A DNA stretch of 8,696 bases from DATEAX01 sp035288145 (GTDB lineage Bacteria > Patescibacteriota > UBA1384 > UBA12157 > JAENIV01), in contig DATEAX010000004.1 of assembly GCA_035288145.1 (NCBI GenBank), forward strand, positions 1-8,696. The letters run 5' to 3'. A program made the translations under genes and the position numbers. The notes under the pieces are model-generated. The model was given only the letters and a program-made list of their open reading frames with translations, made no database searches and was not told the DNA's origin. Positions 1 to 5,122 of this stretch are shown piece by piece. The first letter of the stretch is position 1, and each line of letters begins with the position of its first letter.

Positions 1-1
1 A

Positions 2-553
2 TCGATTTGCGTCTCCGTAAATGATGGGGTCGTTCACGGCCTGCCCGGAAATCGGATTTTAGAGGAAGGCGATCTCGTCTCCCTCGATTTGGGCGTTTTT
101 TATCAAGGTTATCACACCGATACTGCGGCAACTTTTGCCTGCGGCCGCATTTCTACAAAAGCCCGTCTGCTTCTTGAAGTGACCCGAAGAGCCCTCGAAG
201 ATGGGGTTAAGGAAAGCCGGGCGGGGAAATTTTTAGGCGATGTCCAGTTCGCCATTCAAAAAACTGTTGAAAGCGCCGGTTTTAAGGTAGTTCGCGATCT
301 CACCGGTCACGGCATTGGCAAAAACCTTCAGGAAGCGCCGCCGATTCCCAATTTCGGCCAGCCCGGCCGCGGACCGGAACTTCTGGTCGGAATGACGCTG
401 GCCCTGGAACCAATGGTTACCGCTGGCGATTGTCGTGTCAAAGTTCTCGAAGACGGCTGGACCGTGGTCACCGCTGACGGCTCGCTTTCATCCCATTTTG
501 AACATACGATAGCCATTACCGAATCCGGCCCAGAAATCTTGACCCAAAAGTAA
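2..553 (+). CDS. map: Methionine aminopeptidase type I, C-terminal part (5' end outside window)
   Basis: Removes the initiator methionine from nascent proteins in the cytosol; a two-metal M24 (pita-bread fold) peptidase. The reading frame is already open at position 2, so about 183 C-terminal residues are present and roughly the first 70 are missing. All five metal ligands of the family are visible, counting from the first codon: Asp29 (SLDLG), Asp40 (HTDTAA), His103 (GHGIGK), Glu136 (LALEPMV) and Glu167 (HFEHTIA). The substrate-contacting His12 (VVHGLP) is also there. The 11-residue spacing of the two Asp ligands matches E. coli D97/D108. The protein ends normally (ITESGPEILTQK). In most bacteria map lies in secY-adk-map-infA-rpmJ order; here a minus-strand unit separates it from infA. 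A 7-bp hairpin overlaps the stop codon (550-572) but lacks a T-tract. Identification is secure; only the truncation is a window effect. Confidence 0.97.
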   Translation, partial: SICVSVNDGVVHGLPGNRILEEGDLVSLDLGVFYQGYHTDTAATFACGRISTKARLLLEVTRRALEDGVKESRAGKFLGDVQFAIQKTVESAGFKVVRDLTGHGIGKNLQEAPPIPNFGQPGRGPELLVGMTLALEPMVTAGDCRVKVLEDGWTVVTADGSLSSHFEHTIAITESGPEILTQK

Positions 554-621
554 AACACCCCGCTGGTTTTACAAATTTAACTCTGGGATAAAACCGATTA
601 ACCCAAAGATAGGGCATCCAT

Positions 622-653
622 AAAAAGAGGCGGTGCCATAAGATGCACCGCCT
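622..653 (-). terminator. Intrinsic terminator of the minus-strand Dcd unit
   Basis: Read on the minus strand, a perfect 9-bp G/C-rich stem (AGGCGGTGC / GCACCGCCT, 628-636 with 645-653) with an 8-nt loop is followed by C and then five T (626-622). It starts about 18 nt after the stop codon of the 122-residue protein gene. On the plus strand the hairpin is followed by taacgac, so it is directional and should not stop readthrough from map. Confidence 0.88.
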
Positions 654-671
654 TAACGACAGGTTGTAAGG

Positions 672-1040
672 TTACCGGTAGAGAAGATTATCCATCATGC
701 CGCGTGCCGCGTCGTAATGGATTTTCTCGGTCCAGCAAGAGGGATCATCTACCACGACTACCACCTTGATCTCTTCCGGTGCTGTAGAGAAGAGACCGTA
801 GAGTGTCTGGATTTGGCGCTGGTCGTACCATAGAAGTGGCACTACCTTAAGCCAGACGGACTTTGATGCAGAGAAACCAAATTCAGTTAACGCCTGGTAG
901 AAAATCCATCCGCCTTCTTTTTGCTTTTCGGCGATTACGGGATCCTCGGGGCGTACGATGAAGATGACTTTCTTAGCATCATCGTAAAAACGACCGACCG
1001 CCTTACGCATGCTTTGATCGCGAATTTCAAGGGGATCCAT
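672..1040 (-). CDS. Unrecognised 122-residue alpha/beta protein, partner of the Dcd-like gene
   Basis: I do not recognise this protein family. The start is set at the ATG at 1040 rather than the in-frame GTG at 1049, because a perfect AGGAGG (1054-1049) lies 8 nt before the ATG and the GTG sits inside the extended Shine-Dalgarno. The protein is soluble, with no signal peptide or membrane segment. By eye it alternates strands and helices: strand KKVIFIVR (23-30), helix around 34-54, strand SVWLKVVPLL (61-70), helix around 73-84, strand IKVVVVVDD (91-99) and a C-terminal helix. This suggests a small Rossmann-like or other three-layer fold. It has four Trp (45, 63, 71, 103), one Cys (102) and an acidic DDPSCW turn after the third strand. 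Its gene follows the Dcd-like gene by 12 nt, so the two are almost certainly co-transcribed and translationally close, and it precedes a terminator. Function is unknown; a role in nucleotide metabolism is only guilt by association. Confidence 0.85.
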   Translation of the reverse strand: MDPLEIRDQSMRKAVGRFYDDAKKVIFIVRPEDPVIAEKQKEGGWIFYQALTEFGFSASKSVWLKVVPLLWYDQRQIQTLYGLFSTAPEEIKVVVVVDDPSCWTEKIHYDAARGMMDNLLYR

Positions 1041-1045
1041 TATTT

Positions 1046-1054
1046 TCACCTCCT
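1046..1054 (-). promoter_or_regulatory. Strong Shine-Dalgarno deciding the start of the 122-residue protein
   Basis: AGGAGGTGA on the minus strand is a nine-base match to the 16S rRNA anti-SD. The AGGAGG core is 8 nt before the ATG at 1040 and overlaps the TAG stop of the upstream Dcd-like gene (1055-1053), which suggests coupled translation. It excludes the GTG at 1049 as the start. Confidence 0.8.
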
Positions 1055-1751
1055 ACTTCTTTGTTAGGTGCGGGAGCATCATCTCCGGCTGCCATTGGTT
1101 TTTGATGGCTTCGATGTTAACTCCTGTCTGATAGTGATCACGGAGATTGTCATGGCCGTAGAGTTCGTTATCGTTAACCGAATCAACTTCGTAAAACTTC
1201 ATCTGGGCCAAACGAGTTCCAATAACCAGGATAATGGGGACCGTGCTTGTACAGACGATTTCCATCGTCCATCGATTAACGTAACCAACGTCGCCCCAAC
1301 CGGCGCAGCGGCAAACTTCGAATCCGACACGACCGACGCTGGAGCGGGCTTTCATCTCTGCCGTGAAGCAACGTCCGCTTACAGGGTCTTTCGTGCCACC
1401 TATAAACTCTTCGGTATGGGCAAGAATCATCTCGTCAGGTTTCATGATGATAATACGGTCTGTAGGCTCAAGACCTTCCCAAGCGCCGTTACAAAATTGT
1501 GGCATTTCTGAAACAAGCCTGGCTTCCTGAACTTGGCCGTAGTGGTCCTTTACCATCTTTTGGTCGTAAGGGTTAAAGAGGAAGATGTTGGATTGGTCGG
1601 CAGTTTGCCGACGAAAGTACCATCCGCCAAGTCGGACGTCATAGCTGCAGGTTTTGAGCTGGGTGGGATCAAAGGGATCGATTATGATACCTTTGCCTAA
1701 CTGTTTGCTTATTACCGCGCAAGACAACAGGGAATGATTCTCAACAGCCAC
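1053..1751 (-). CDS. dcd: dCTP deaminase-family protein (Dcd-like)
   Basis: Probably deaminates dCTP to dUTP, the first step from dCTP toward dTMP. The protein has 232 residues counted from the GTG at 1751, which has AGGAG 8 nt upstream; the upstream in-frame TTG at 1769 overlaps that site. The N-terminal motif CSYDVRLG (35-42) is typical of Dcd and Dcd/Dut proteins. The core motif has Arg136-Ser137-Ser138 and Arg141, then Ala150, Asp154 and Glu164 (TMEIV). The spacing matches E. coli Dcd R110/S111/R115/A124/D128/E138 exactly, so the proposed catalytic Glu and Arg are kept. The C-terminal HYQTG resembles the nucleotide-covering tail of the family. It is longer than E. coli Dcd (193 residues), mostly through an insertion at about 50-120 that includes ILAHTEEFIGG. 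Whether it also has dUTPase activity, as in the archaeal bifunctional enzymes, cannot be told. It is the first gene of a two-gene antisense unit, and C-ending codons are common (9 of 14 Asp are GAC, 7 of 10 Asn AAC, 6 of 8 Tyr TAC). Confidence 0.88.
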   Translation of the reverse strand: MAVENHSLLSCAVISKQLGKGIIIDPFDPTQLKTCSYDVRLGGWYFRRQTADQSNIFLFNPYDQKMVKDHYGQVQEARLVSEMPQFCNGAWEGLEPTDRIIIMKPDEMILAHTEEFIGGTKDPVSGRCFTAEMKARSSVGRVGFEVCRCAGWGDVGYVNRWTMEIVCTSTVPIILVIGTRLAQMKFYEVDSVNDNELYGHDNLRDHYQTGVNIEAIKNQWQPEMMLPHLTKK

Positions 1752-1800
1752 ATTTTCAACTCCTCTCAAAATATAAGGTACTGGAATCGTCCATAAGATG

Positions 1801-1830
1801 TTTATATCACAATCAAGTCGGAAATGACAA
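1801..1830 (-). promoter_or_regulatory. Sigma-70-type promoter of the minus-strand Dcd unit
   Basis: On the minus strand TTGTCA (1830-1825, 5 of 6 to consensus) is followed after 18 bp by TATAAA (1806-1801, 5 of 6) with an extended -10 TGA directly before it. The expected RNA start is near 1794, leaving a leader of about 43 nt before the GTG at 1751. Assigned from consensus only. Confidence 0.7.
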
Positions 1831-1834
1831 CCCC

Positions 1835-1863
1835 TTGACGATTTGTTTCATCTGTGTTAAATT
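1835..1863 (+). promoter_or_regulatory. Sigma-70-type promoter upstream of infA
   Basis: TTGACG (1835-1840, 5 of 6 to consensus), a 17-bp spacer and TAAATT (1858-1863, 4 of 6) with an extended -10 TGT directly before it. RNA would start near 1870, about 45 nt before the infA ATG. It is divergent from the Dcd-unit promoter and the two -35 boxes are 4 bp apart. It would supply the whole downstream cluster, which has lost direct continuity with map. Confidence 0.6.
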
Positions 1864-1915
1864 AATAATAGATTCACAACTAATAAACGCAAGTATCAAG
1901 TGAGTTGAAGAGGTA

Positions 1916-2128
1916 ATGGATAAAGAAAAAATCATATTGGAGGGGAATGTCTCGGAAGCGCTCCCGAACGCTAATTTTCGGGTGGAGTTGGAAAACGGTC
2001 AAACGATTTTGGCCCACGTTTCCGGGAAAATTCGCCTTCATTACATCAAGATTCTTCCAGGCGACAAAGTCCAGGTAGAACTTTCGCCATACGATTTGAC
2101 CAAAGGAAGAATAACAAGAAGGCTGTAA
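1916..2128 (+). CDS. infA: Translation initiation factor IF-1
   Basis: IF-1 is a small S1-type OB-fold protein that binds the 30S A site and helps IF-2 and IF-3 choose the initiator tRNA. The 70-residue product is close to the usual 72 and carries the family hallmarks: ILEGNVSEALPNANFRVELE at the N-terminus, then LAHVSGKIR, a core containing ILPGDKVQVELSPYDLTKGRI, and a C-terminal RRL. The ATG at 1916 is preceded by GAAGAGGT ending 2 nt upstream, an unusually tight Shine-Dalgarno spacing. It begins the plus-strand cluster, and its upstream neighbour is the divergent Dcd unit instead of map. It is followed by rpmJ after 74 nt of A/T-rich repeat-like sequence. Identification is secure. Confidence 0.97.
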   Translation: MDKEKIILEGNVSEALPNANFRVELENGQTILAHVSGKIRLHYIKILPGDKVQVELSPYDLTKGRITRRL

Positions 2129-2130
2129 GG

Positions 2131-2183
2131 ATACGAGATTTTTTGTATTAAATTCGTATTTAGTAAGAAATTTGTATTTTTGT
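2131..2183. repeat. A/T-rich degenerate repeat between infA and rpmJ
   Basis: The motif AAATTCGTATTT (2150-2161) recurs as AAATTTGTATTT (2168-2179), 11 of 12 bases identical and 18 bp apart, with further ttttttgtatt-like copies beside it. It looks like the low-complexity dispersed spacers seen in many Patescibacteria genomes. Only this local copy is visible; dispersal is inference. Confidence 0.4.
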
Positions 2184-2202
2184 AGAGAAAGCGAAGCGCA
2201 TC

Positions 2203-2316
2203 ATGAAAGTTCGTCCATCAGTCAAAAAAATCTGTCAAAAGTGTAAAATCATTCGTCGAAAGGGCGTAGTTCGAGTTATCTGCGAAAATCCCAAACATAA
2301 ACAAAGGCAAGGTTGA
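2203..2316 (+). CDS. rpmJ: 50S ribosomal protein bL36, zinc-binding form
   Basis: bL36 is the smallest large-subunit protein and stabilises 23S rRNA near the base of the stalk region. The ORF encodes 37 residues, starting MKVRPSVKKICQKCK and ending ENPKHKQRQG. The zinc-ribbon ligands Cys11, Cys14, Cys27 and His32 (C-x2-C-x12-C-x4-H) are all present, so this is the C+ (zinc) form. The expected length (37-38) and basic composition leave no doubt. The ATG at 2203 has only a weak purine-rich stretch upstream (gagaaagcgaag). Its position between infA and rpsM is the standard order. Both flanking spacers are unusually long for this operon and carry A/T-rich repeats. Confidence 0.96.
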   Translation: MKVRPSVKKICQKCKIIRRKGVVRVICENPKHKQRQG

Positions 2317-2319
2317 GAT

Positions 2320-2433
2320 AATGCAAAATGCAAAAGTCAAAATGCAAAATGACAATTTAAAGTTCAAAATAAAAAATTGATTTTAAAATTTAAAATGTGT
2401 TTTTGAGATTTGCATTTTAAACTTTGAATTTAA
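2320..2433. repeat. A/T-rich direct and partly inverted repeat between rpmJ and rpsM
   Basis: AATGCAAAATG occurs at 2320-2330 and again at 2341-2351 (21-bp period). The motifs aaagttcaaaat (2359-2370) and, in opposite orientation, attttaaactttgaattt (2414-2431) form a loose inverted pair. The 136-nt spacer shows no ORF or clear promoter. The rpsM Shine-Dalgarno GGAG (2444-2447) lies just past it. Its family of dispersed repeats is inferred, not shown. Confidence 0.5.
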
Positions 2434-2452
2434 GCGACCAAATGGAGCGCTT

Positions 2453-2839
2453 ATGGCCCGGATTGCCGGCGTAAATTGCCCGGACAACAAACAAGTTGAA
2501 TATTCACTTTGCTACATCAAAGGGATTGGTTTGGCTTTGGCCCAAAAAATCGCCCGCGAAGCCAATATCAAGCCCCAAACCAAAGTTTCCGACTTATCCC
2601 CCCAAGAACTGGAAAGAATCCGGGAGGTGATCGGTAAAAACTTCAAGGTCGAAGGGGATTTGAGAATGGAAGTTCAGGCAAACATTAAGCGGTTGGCGGA
2701 AATCGGGGCTTATCGCGGACTTCGCCACCGGCGCAATCTGCCCGTCCGTGGCCAACGCACCCGGACCAACGCCCGAACTAAGCGCGGCAAACGAGTCACC
2801 GTCGGTTCTGGACGCAAAAAATCCGCTGAAAAAACCTAA
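2453..2839 (+). CDS. rpsM: 30S ribosomal protein uS13
   Basis: uS13 sits in the head of the small subunit, bridges to the 50S, and its tail contacts the P-site tRNA. The 128-residue product starts MARIAGVNCPDNKQVEYSL, has the helix-two-turn-helix YIKGIG (21-26) and the C-terminal signature RHRRNLPVRGQRTRTNARTK (91-110). Length is slightly above the usual 115-125. The ATG is preceded by GGAG with a 5-nt spacer. It is followed by rpsK after 15 nt. Nothing is missing. Confidence 0.97.
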   Translation: MARIAGVNCPDNKQVEYSLCYIKGIGLALAQKIAREANIKPQTKVSDLSPQELERIREVIGKNFKVEGDLRMEVQANIKRLAEIGAYRGLRHRRNLPVRGQRTRTNARTKRGKRVTVGSGRKKSAEKT

Positions 2840-2854
2840 GGAAGAAACCAAAAT

Positions 2855-3271
2855 ATGGCCAATCAACCCAAAAAAAAGACCCCGAAAGGTAAAACCGGCT
2901 ATAAACGCAAAAAAACCATTCGTCAGGTGCAAAAAGCAATTATTTACATCCAGTCTTCTTTTAATAATTCAATTATCACCATCGCTGATGAAAACGGGAA
3001 TACTCTATCGTGGGCCAGCGCGGGTTCGGCGGGTTTTAAAGGGACTAAAAAAACTACCCCTTTTGCCGCCCAAATTGCCGTCCGCAAAGCCCTGGAAAAA
3101 GCCAAGGCCTATGAGATTTTGGAAGCCAAAGTGATGATTTCCGGCGTTGGCACCGGCCGGGAAGCGGCGGTGCGAGCCCTTGGCGGTCAGGGGATAAAAA
3201 TCAGTCAAATAAAAGATATTACCCCGATTCCCCACAATGGTCCTAAGCCCAAAAAAATACGGAGAGTTTAA
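2855..3271 (+). CDS. rpsK: 30S ribosomal protein uS11
   Basis: uS11 is a platform protein of the 30S subunit near the E site and the mRNA exit. The 138-residue product has a Lys-rich extension (1-24) followed by the conserved core: AIIYIQSSFNNSIITIADENG (28 onward), SAGSAGFKGTKKTTPFAAQ (55-73), SGVGTGREAAVRAL (96-109) and the C-terminal signature DITPIPHNGPKPKKIRRV (121-138). The Shine-Dalgarno is AAGGAAG from 2838. The last base of its TAA stop is the first base of the rpsD ATG (TAATG), so translation of the two is likely coupled. Confidence 0.97.
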   Translation: MANQPKKKTPKGKTGYKRKKTIRQVQKAIIYIQSSFNNSIITIADENGNTLSWASAGSAGFKGTKKTTPFAAQIAVRKALEKAKAYEILEAKVMISGVGTGREAAVRALGGQGIKISQIKDITPIPHNGPKPKKIRRV

Positions 3272-3864
3272 TGGATAACGTTTGTCGAAAATGTCGAAAA
3301 TTCGGCAATAAGCTTTTCTTGAAAGGTGAGCGCTGTCTTTCACCCAAATGCTCTTTTACTCGTCGAAATTACGCTCCGGGAAGTCAGGGCGTTAAGGGTA
3401 AAACTGTCCGGCGTTCAGAATTCGGCGTCCAGTTGCGCGAAAAGCAAAAAGCCAAGGCGGAATACGGTCTTCGCGAAGGGCAATTTAGCCGGTTTTTCCG
3501 CGATGCCTCGCGAGCCCAAACCGCCACAGGCGAAGAATTATTGAGTTTGCTGGAACGGCGCCTGGATAATGTCGTCTATCGTCTGGGCTGGGCAACATCC
3601 AGAAATCAGGCGCGCCAGTTCGTCTTGCACCGGAAGATTAAATTGAACGATAAAATCGTTAATATCCCTTCGGTGGTGGTAAAGAAAAACGATGTGATTG
3701 AGCCGGCTCGAAAAAATTTTCTTAACCCACAAAAGACGACCTTGCCTAGTTGGTTGAAACTTGATGCCAAGGCCCTGCAGGGCAAAGTCGTTCAAATGCC
3801 CGCCCGCGAGGATATTGAAACTGGCATAGACGAACAATTAATTGTCGAATATTACAATCGCTAA
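3271..3864 (+). CDS. rpsD: 30S ribosomal protein uS4, zinc-binding form
   Basis: uS4 nucleates 16S rRNA folding and lines the mRNA entry tunnel. The 197-residue product has a zinc site at the N-terminus, Cys5, Cys8, Cys22 and Cys27 (C-x2-C-x13-C-x4-C), typical of the C+ form. Then follow NYAPGSQG (33-40), RRSEFGVQLREKQKAK (47-62) and the S4 RNA-binding domain (about 94-150, ERRLDNVVYRLGWATSRNQAR). It ends IVEYYNR, as is usual. The start overlaps the rpsK stop by one base, and the next gene, rpoA, begins after 20 nt. In many bacteria uS4 autoregulates this operon; no regulatory pseudoknot was identified here. Confidence 0.97.
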   Translation: MDNVCRKCRKFGNKLFLKGERCLSPKCSFTRRNYAPGSQGVKGKTVRRSEFGVQLREKQKAKAEYGLREGQFSRFFRDASRAQTATGEELLSLLERRLDNVVYRLGWATSRNQARQFVLHRKIKLNDKIVNIPSVVVKKNDVIEPARKNFLNPQKTTLPSWLKLDAKALQGKVVQMPAREDIETGIDEQLIVEYYNR

Positions 3865-3884
3865 GTGATTAGAAAGGAAATATT

Positions 3885-4697
3885 ATGGATTACACTTTAC
3901 CGGAAACAAATCTCTTGGAAATTAAGACCCTCGAGCAGGTGGAAAACCGCGGGGTTTTTGAAATCGGACCCTTGTCTCCTGGTTACGGGGTGACATTGGG
4001 AAACTCATTGAGACGAGTCCTGATTTCATCCTTGGAGGGAGCGGCAATTTCTTCGGTTAAGTTCGACGGCATAAGCCACCAATTTTCCACCATCCCCAAA
4101 GTCGAAGAGGATGTCGTTGAAATTATTCTTAATTTGAAGATGCTTCGTTTCCAATTGGCATCAGCCGAACCGCAGGTCTTGAAGCTCCAAGCCAAGGGTC
4201 CCAAAACTATCAGCGCCAAGGATTTTATACCCAACCCGCAATGTCAGATTGTCAACACCGACGCCCATCTGGCAACTTTGAGCAAAGGCGGTTCTTTAAA
4301 GATGGAAATTACGGTAATCCACGGTCGGGGGTACGAACCGGTCGAACGCCGAAAAGACGAAAAACTGCCGATTGGCACTATTGCCGTTGATTCAATTTTT
4401 ACGCCGGTGAGAAAAGTCCATTTTGATGTTGAAAATACCCGTGTCGGCGGAATGACTAATTTTGATAAATTGACCCTTGAAGTGACCACCGACGGCTCGA
4501 TTGAGCCGGAAGAAGCGTTGGGTAAAGCCGCCAAGATCCTTTTGGAACATTTTTCCTTGGTTGAGCAGGCCTGCCGCAAGGAAAAAACAAAAATCAAACC
4601 GCAAACCAAGGCGACAAAAAAATCAGTCAAAAAAGCGATAACCCCGCCGGATATAAATAAACTGCCCAAGAAACCAATCAGGACTAAGGGTCAATAA
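3885..4697 (+). CDS. rpoA: DNA-directed RNA polymerase subunit alpha lacking the C-terminal domain
   Basis: Alpha dimerises to scaffold assembly of beta and beta' in RNA polymerase. The N-terminal assembly and insert domains are complete (about 1-231): GYGVTLGNSLRRVLISSLEG (33-52), FSTIPKVEEDVVEIILNLK (67-85), GRGYEP (147-152), LPIGTIAVDSIFTPVRKV (161-178) and ENTRVGGMTNFDKLTLEV (183-200). The protein is only 270 residues against about 315-330 in most bacteria. After Cys230 it continues as a Lys/Thr/Pro-rich tail (232-270) with no helix-hairpin-helix alpha-CTD motif. The tail has no sign of a frameshift: it stays in frame to a TAA, and rplQ begins 8 nt later. Shine-Dalgarno AAAGGAAA precedes the ATG. 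Without the CTD, UP-element binding and class I activation should be absent. Confidence 0.96.
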   Translation: MDYTLPETNLLEIKTLEQVENRGVFEIGPLSPGYGVTLGNSLRRVLISSLEGAAISSVKFDGISHQFSTIPKVEEDVVEIILNLKMLRFQLASAEPQVLKLQAKGPKTISAKDFIPNPQCQIVNTDAHLATLSKGGSLKMEITVIHGRGYEPVERRKDEKLPIGTIAVDSIFTPVRKVHFDVENTRVGGMTNFDKLTLEVTTDGSIEPEEALGKAAKILLEHFSLVEQACRKEKTKIKPQTKATKKSVKKAITPPDINKLPKKPIRTKGQ

Positions 4698-4705
4698 AGG
4701 TCAAG

Positions 4706-5122
4706 ATGTTTAGGTCACTTTCCAGAAAAAGAGATTATCGCCGCTTGCTTCTTCGCAATTTAGTAACTTCGCTGGTTTTATACGAAGAAATCCGGGTAAC
4801 CAAAGCCAAGGCAAAAGCGCTTAAGCCCCTCATCGAGCATCTGATTTTTTTAGCTAAAAAAAATGATCTTCCCGCTCGACGGCAGCTCAAAAAAATATTT
4901 TTTAGCTCAAAGGCATTAAAAAAAGTCTTTGAGGTTTTGATTCCTCGTTTTAAAGATATCAATTCCGGCTATGTCTCAATCTATCTTCTTTCCCGGCGCT
5001 TAGGCGATGCCGCCGAGATGGCCGTTTTAAAACTAAGTCAAGGTAAAAATATAGAGGTCAAAGATGGTCTTGAAAAAGTCCTTAAAAAAGAAGAGCCAAA
5101 GTCAAAAATTGCCAAGCGATAA
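4706..5122 (+). CDS. rplQ: 50S ribosomal protein bL17, short N-terminus and Lys-rich tail
   Basis: bL17 lies near the peptide exit side of the 50S subunit. The 138-residue product has the core LLLRNLVTSLVLYEEIRVTK (14-33), AKALKPLIEHLIFLAKKNDL (36-55), the central helix region and DAAEMAVLKL. Common bL17 proteins begin MRHRK-x-G-R-x-L-x-R; here translation begins at MFRSLSRKRDYRR, about six residues shorter, and an upstream in-frame stop at 4685 leaves no ATG, GTG or TTG further out. The weak SD AAAGG lies 5 nt before the ATG. The C-terminus is Lys/Glu-rich (KVLKKEEPKSKIAKR), and its coding bases are reused by the start of rplM in another frame. Confidence 0.95.
   Translation: MFRSLSRKRDYRRLLLRNLVTSLVLYEEIRVTKAKAKALKPLIEHLIFLAKKNDLPARRQLKKIFFSSKALKKVFEVLIPRFKDINSGYVSIYLLSRRLGDAAEMAVLKLSQGKNIEVKDGLEKVLKKEEPKSKIAKR

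Noticed and set aside
550..572. Hairpin GTAAAAC/GTTTTAC overlapping the map stop codon
   Set aside because: Only 7 A/T-rich base pairs with a 9-nt loop and no following T-tract, so not a credible intrinsic terminator for map.
1047..1049. GTG start for the 122-residue protein
   Set aside because: The GTG is part of the Shine-Dalgarno AGGAGGTGA itself; the ATG at 1040 has correct spacing.
1068..1511. Plus-strand open frame of 147 codons opposite the Dcd-like gene
   Set aside because: It is antisense to a gene with recognisable family motifs, has no convincing ribosome binding site, and resembles no family; a shadow frame.
2317..2452. CRISPR-like or small RNA gene in the rpmJ-rpsM spacer
   Set aside because: The repeated units are short, degenerate and lack regular unique spacers; no stable G/C-containing stem or terminator is visible.
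2748..3134. Plus-strand open frame spanning the rpsM end and rpsK start
   Set aside because: Both underlying genes are secure ribosomal proteins in another frame; this frame is low-complexity Lys/Pro shadow.
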